DNA of 64,000 nucleotides from Candidatus Binatia bacterium (GTDB lineage Bacteria; Desulfobacterota; Binatia; UBA12015), in contig JAQWJE010000043.1 of the NCBI GenBank assembly GCA_029248525.1, forward strand, positions 1-64,000, given 5' to 3'. Below are positions 60,657 through 64,000 of this stretch, piece after piece; position 1 is the stretch's first letter; every line of letters starts with the position of its first letter. Below the pieces are notes generated by a model. That model saw only the letters and a program-made list of their open reading frames with translations, was not told the DNA's origin and did no database searches. A program made the translations under genes and the position numbers.

Positions 60657-62792
60657 ATGCCGTCGCACCTCTTTACGCCCCTTTCGATCGGGGCCATGAC
60701 CGTTCCCAACCGAATCGCCATGGCGCCGATGGGAGTGGAAATCCTCGACGAGGATGGGCACCTCCGCGAGCCCGCGATTCGCTACTACGAAGAACGCGCC
60801 CGGGGCGGCGCCGGCCTGATCATCACCGAGGTCAGCGCTTGCGCATATCCGATGGGGGCCAACGCCCGCCGGCAGATCGCATCCTCCTCGGATGAATATT
60901 TGCCCGGCCTGACGGAGCTGGCGCGTCGAGTGCATGGACACGGCAGCAAGATCGCCTTGCAATTGGTGCATCACGGCAAGGTATCTCGGCTGGACGCCAA
61001 GGAGGGCCGCGACATCCTCATGCCATCAAAGCCAAAATGGCATGGCAGCATGACCATGGGGAACGACCTCTCTCACGAAGAGATCACCCTGATGATCGAG
61101 GCCTCCGGCGGAGGTGGAAAAATCCGTGCAGCGGACCATGAGGATATCGCCTGGGTGATCGACAAATTCGCCTCTGCCGCCGAGCGCAGCCGGCGTGCCG
61201 GATTCGATGCCGTCGAAGTCCATGGCGCGCATGGCTATCTGCTCTCGGAGTTTCTTTCACGCTGCTGGAATCGGCGCGACGACGAATACGGCGGCTCGCA
61301 GGAAAACCGTGCCCGTCTTCTTTGCGAGGTCATCCGGGCGATCAAGGCGCGCGCCGGAGAGGATTTCCCGGTACTGGTGCGGCTGGATGCCTGCGAATTC
61401 CGGACACCCGACGGGATCACCTTCGAGGAAGCGAAGCAGACCGCAAAGCTGGCCGTCGCCGCCGGTGCCGATGCCATTCATATGACCGCCTACGCCGACG
61501 CCACCTCGGCTCCGGGCTTCACCGACGGCCCCCTCCCCCATGCGCCGTCGGCCTATGTCGATTTCGCCAAGGATATCCGCGCGCTGGTTCCCGTACCGGT
61601 GATCGCGGTGGGCCGCATTGAACCGGACGAGGCCGAATCCCTGATCGCCAAGGGCGTGTTCGACATGGTCTCCATGGGGCGCAAATTGCTCGCGGATCCC
61701 GAACTTCCGAGAAAATTACGTGACGGCAAGGCCGCGGAGATTCGGCCCTGTGTCTATTGCTACGTATGCGTGGCTCAGGCTTTCTTCGATCGCTCCGTGC
61801 GTTGCGCGGTGAACCCGGTAACGGCGCACGAAACGGAATTCGCCGACCTCGACACCGTGGGGCCCGAGGACCGCAAGCATATTCTGATTGCCGGAGGTGG
61901 GCCCGCCGGCATGGAAGCCGCGCGGATTGCCACCAGCCGCGGGCATCGCGTGACCCTTTGCGAGAAAAGCTCGCAGCTCGGCGGCGCGTTGCGGTTTGGC
62001 GCGGTCGTCTACGAACCGAATGAGCGGCTCCTGCGCTGGTACGAAAACCAGCTCCAGCTCCTCGAGGTCGAAATTCGCCTCGACACAGCCGTCGATGCCG
62101 CTCTTGTTCGAGATCTGAAACCCGACGTCCTGCTGCTTTGCCACGGAGCCTCCAAATCGCGACCGAAGATCCCGGGCGTGGATCAGGACCACGTGCTCGA
62201 CGGAGACGATTTGCGCAGCCTCCTGACCGGTGGCGAGGATGCAGGTGCTGACAAGAAGATCTCGCGCACCGGACGGCTCGCGGTCCGGATCGGCCGCGCG
62301 ACCGGACTCACCACCGACCCCGCCCGCATTCGAAAAGCCTCCTACGCCTATATGCCGATCGGCAAGAACGTGGTCGTCCTTGGCGGCGGCTTGGTGGGCT
62401 GCGAGATTGCCGAGTTTCTTGCGGAGCGAGGTCGACGGGTCAAAATCCTGGCGTCAGAAGCAATCCCGGCGTTGGAGATGGCCCACCCGCGCCGCTTTCG
62501 CGTCCTGCACGAACTCGAAGAACTCGGCGTCGAGGTTTGCCGAGAGGCCGAGGCCACCGGCATCGATGCCCATTCGGTCTTTTACACGCAGAAAAATCCG
62601 GACGGGACCGTCGGCGAAGAAACGACGCCTGCGGATGCGGTGATCATCGCCTCGGGCCTTGAGCCCGCCCCCGAGTTAGCTCGGATGCTCGACGGAATAG
62701 CTCCCGAGATACAGGTCCTCGGCGATGCCACAGGTGTCGACTATCTCGAAGGCGCCATCGGCGACGGGTTCCACGCTGCGCGCCGTCTCTAA
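60657..62792 (+). CDS. 2,4-dienoyl-CoA reductase-type NADH:flavin oxidoreductase
   Basis: 711 aa, the usual two-part size; GGAG lies 10 bases before ATG 60657. N-terminal OYE barrel (~1-370): PLSIGAMTVPNRIAMAPMGV, ALQLVHHGKVSRL and VEVHGAHGYLLSEFLSRCWN (FMN and active site). CVYCYVCVAQAFFDRSVRC (~369-387) binds the [4Fe-4S] cluster. The C-terminal half (~405-711) has ILIAGGGPAGMEAARIATSR (FAD) and VVVLGGGLVGCEIAEFLAER (NAD(P)H). Family members reduce dienoyl-CoA, enones or demethylate amines. Electrons flow NAD(P)H-FAD-FeS-FMN. Last gene of the operon. Confidence 0.92.
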   Translation: MPSHLFTPLSIGAMTVPNRIAMAPMGVEILDEDGHLREPAIRYYEERARGGAGLIITEVSACAYPMGANARRQIASSSDEYLPGLTELARRVHGHGSKIALQLVHHGKVSRLDAKEGRDILMPSKPKWHGSMTMGNDLSHEEITLMIEASGGGGKIRAADHEDIAWVIDKFASAAERSRRAGFDAVEVHGAHGYLLSEFLSRCWNRRDDEYGGSQENRARLLCEVIRAIKARAGEDFPVLVRLDACEFRTPDGITFEEAKQTAKLAVAAGADAIHMTAYADATSAPGFTDGPLPHAPSAYVDFAKDIRALVPVPVIAVGRIEPDEAESLIAKGVFDMVSMGRKLLADPELPRKLRDGKAAEIRPCVYCYVCVAQAFFDRSVRCAVNPVTAHETEFADLDTVGPEDRKHILIAGGGPAGMEAARIATSRGHRVTLCEKSSQLGGALRFGAVVYEPNERLLRWYENQLQLLEVEIRLDTAVDAALVRDLKPDVLLLCHGASKSRPKIPGVDQDHVLDGDDLRSLLTGGEDAGADKKISRTGRLAVRIGRATGLTTDPARIRKASYAYMPIGKNVVVLGGGLVGCEIAEFLAERGRRVKILASEAIPALEMAHPRRFRVLHELEELGVEVCREAEATGIDAHSVFYTQKNPDGTVGEETTPADAVIIASGLEPAPELARMLDGIAPEIQVLGDATGVDYLEGAIGDGFHAARRL

Positions 62793-62893
62793 GTCCGATC
62801 GCTCCGAAAGCATTCGATACCCGCGGCCTGGTCGCAAGAAGAGGGGCGTGGCGGACGGTCGTGGCGGAGCTACGGGCCGCAAGGCCGCCGGGG

Positions 62894-63439
62894 CTAGGCG
62901 CTGCGCAAATGCAGAGGTTGGCCCTCGCCGGCAAAGCCGCGAACCGACGGTGGCGGCGAGGATGCGGGTGGCTCTGTGGCACGCAGCAAGACGGCTGCTT
63001 CGGCGACTTCCTCGGCGGTGAATTCACGAGTGGAATGGCAAAATTCGACCATGATGCCATTGGGGTCCTGCATATAGATTGAGATGCACCACCCGTGGTC
63101 GACTTCGAGCACGTCGTAGCCGTTGCGGTTCAGTCGGCTGCGATGTTCGTCGAGATCCTCACGAGTCGGTGCATCGAAGGCCACGTGATTCACCCATTCC
63201 GGCAAACCGAGCCCCGTCGAGATCGCCGTGGTGGGCGGCGAGGGAATGTGTTCGTCGTGAATTTCCCAAAACGCAATCATCGAACCGTCCCCGGTATCGT
63301 AGAAAAAATGCTTGGACCATCCCCCCGTAGGCGTGGGGCCCACTTCGACCTTGCTGAGCGTAAATCCCATCGCCTCGCGGTAAAAACAGTCCGTGGCTTC
63401 AGTATTATGGGAAGCGAACGCCAAATGATGATAGGGCAT
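62894..63439 (-). CDS. VOC (glyoxalase/extradiol dioxygenase-fold) protein
   Basis: 181 aa; I start at MPYHHLAFASHNTEATDCFY (63439), with AAGGA ahead, though the frame opens 22 codons earlier. Two beta-alpha-beta-beta-beta modules: the first with HHLAF and FFYDTGDGSMIAFWEIHDEH, the second with WVNHVAFDAPTREDLDEHRS and SIYMQDPNGIMVEFCHSTRE. His in HHLAF, His in WVNHVAF and Glu in MVEFC are the expected metal triad. It may be a lyase or dioxygenase acting on aromatic or isomerase-type substrates; no specific function. The C-terminal tail after ~160 is Pro/Ser-rich. Confidence 0.8.
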   Translation of the reverse strand: MPYHHLAFASHNTEATDCFYREAMGFTLSKVEVGPTPTGGWSKHFFYDTGDGSMIAFWEIHDEHIPSPPTTAISTGLGLPEWVNHVAFDAPTREDLDEHRSRLNRNGYDVLEVDHGWCISIYMQDPNGIMVEFCHSTREFTAEEVAEAAVLLRATEPPASSPPPSVRGFAGEGQPLHLRSA

Positions 63440-63606
63440 TTCCAGAGTTCCTTTCTCCCGCAGTGTCTCCGGCACCTGCCCCAGCGTCAAGAGCCGGCCA
63501 CTCATATTCCAATCCCGAGGAACGGAGCCCGGATCCGCGACAAGAATAGAGAAGACCCGGGAATCGCGAAGAGAAGAGAAGAAAAGAAAAGAGCGGAGAC
63601 GAAATC

Positions 63607-64000
63607 GTGACCAGACCCATCGCCACCAGCCTCACCCCAACGGAGAAGAACGATTGGGAAGAAAACGGTTTCTTCGTGCGACGTGGCTTTGCCTCGGGCC
63701 CGACCTGCCGGAAACTCTGGGATCGCGCCGTGGAACTGGCCCGGGCGGAAGTCGCCGGAGAATCGATCGCTCCGGCCTACGTCCTGCGTGAAACGCGCCT
63801 CGACCAGCCAGGACGGCTCGGAGAAGAACGGGCCTCCAAGATCTTTCGCCTGCACCGAGACGACCCGACCTTCCATGCCGGCGCGACAGACCCCGCGCTT
63901 CTGGCCATCATGGCCGACCTTCTCGGGCCGGATGTCGACTGTTTTCTCTCACAATTCATTTTCAAACAGCCCGGGGCACTGGGGCAACCGTGGCATCAGG
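63607..64000 (+). CDS. phytanoyl-CoA dioxygenase family protein, 3' end outside the window
   Basis: GTG start at 63607 with GGAG nine bases ahead; 131 residues are visible and the frame stays open to the edge. It begins VTRPIATSLTPTEKNDWEEN and includes FFVRRGFASGPTCRKLWDRA, ASKIFRLHRDDPTF and FLSQFIFKQPGALGQPWHQ. The last segment leads into the P-W-H-x-D iron motif. This is the second PhyH-type oxygenase in the window (compare 34974). It may form a divergent pair with the VOC gene. The C-terminal half with the distal His cannot be seen. Confidence 0.82.
   Translation, partial: MTRPIATSLTPTEKNDWEENGFFVRRGFASGPTCRKLWDRAVELARAEVAGESIAPAYVLRETRLDQPGRLGEERASKIFRLHRDDPTFHAGATDPALLAIMADLLGPDVDCFLSQFIFKQPGALGQPWHQ

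Overview
The window is one gene-dense chromosomal stretch, GC-rich by eye, holding about 59 protein genes, one of them cut off at the right edge. I see no rRNA, tRNA, CRISPR array, insertion sequence or phage gene. Several features suggest a Gram-negative bacterium: lipoprotein signals at 13939, 27735 and 33185, secreted proteins, and an O-antigen-ligase-like protein. Five genes belong to F420-using families (1902, 13263, 23792, 31209, 55958). Many more belong to acyl-CoA, hydroxylation and short-chain dehydrogenase families. This fits an uncultured soil or water lineage of the deltaproteobacterial grade, such as Binatota or Myxococcota, but that placement is inference.

Layout. 1-1893: a secreted Cys-rich protein and a double-hotdog thioesterase. 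1902-8298 (minus): a catabolic operon of two acyl-CoA dehydrogenases, an acyl-CoA synthetase, an APH-fold kinase with a coupled small partner, and an F420 oxidoreductase. It resembles the levulinate/4-hydroxyacid (lva) system. 8698-11294 (minus): a cobalamin lower-ligand operon cobT-cobS-cobC, preceded by a frameshifted small gene. 11487-16371: a secreted NTF2-like protein, a zinc-type His-rich protein/ArsR pair, a DDN-like protein, a small lipoprotein coupled to a secreted hydrolase, and a cupin. 16517-25308: a membrane sulfatase-like protein, TetR, an RNA methyltransferase, xylose isomerase, a fused CoA-transferase, a DDN-like protein and a WYL regulator.

25422-33049 (minus): a thioredoxin-fold isomerase, a multicopper-oxidase-fold lipoprotein that has lost its copper ligands, a type-B esterase, a sterol-desaturase-like hydroxylase, and an SDR / LLM oxidoreductase / crotonase operon. 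33185-39299: a second esterase (lipoprotein), phytanoyl-CoA dioxygenase, a GOLPH3-like protein, SDR, cytochrome P450 and a second thioredoxin-fold isomerase. 39321-44626: housekeeping genes aroB and ilvD, a dienoyl-CoA isomerase-like protein and an RlmD-type RNA methyltransferase. 44794-56455: O-antigen ligase-like, hotdog, DUF4345, TauD-like, phospholipase D, B12/radical SAM, a second sulfatase-like protein with a CrtC/AttH-like partner, an EamA transporter and a PNPOx-like protein. 56521-64000: an Ala-rich repeat protein, a GMC oxidoreductase under a palindrome-bearing promoter, an SDR/amidohydrolase/dienoyl-CoA reductase operon, a VOC protein and a partial phytanoyl-CoA dioxygenase.

The common theme is oxidative breakdown of lipid-like or isoprenoid/steroid-like molecules. 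Two window-wide patterns stand out. Several genes lack a Shine-Dalgarno sequence and instead carry a -10-like hexamer six to ten bases before the start codon, which suggests leaderless mRNAs. Several enzyme folds have lost their canonical active-site residues: the multicopper oxidase, the amidohydrolase and both sulfatase-like proteins.
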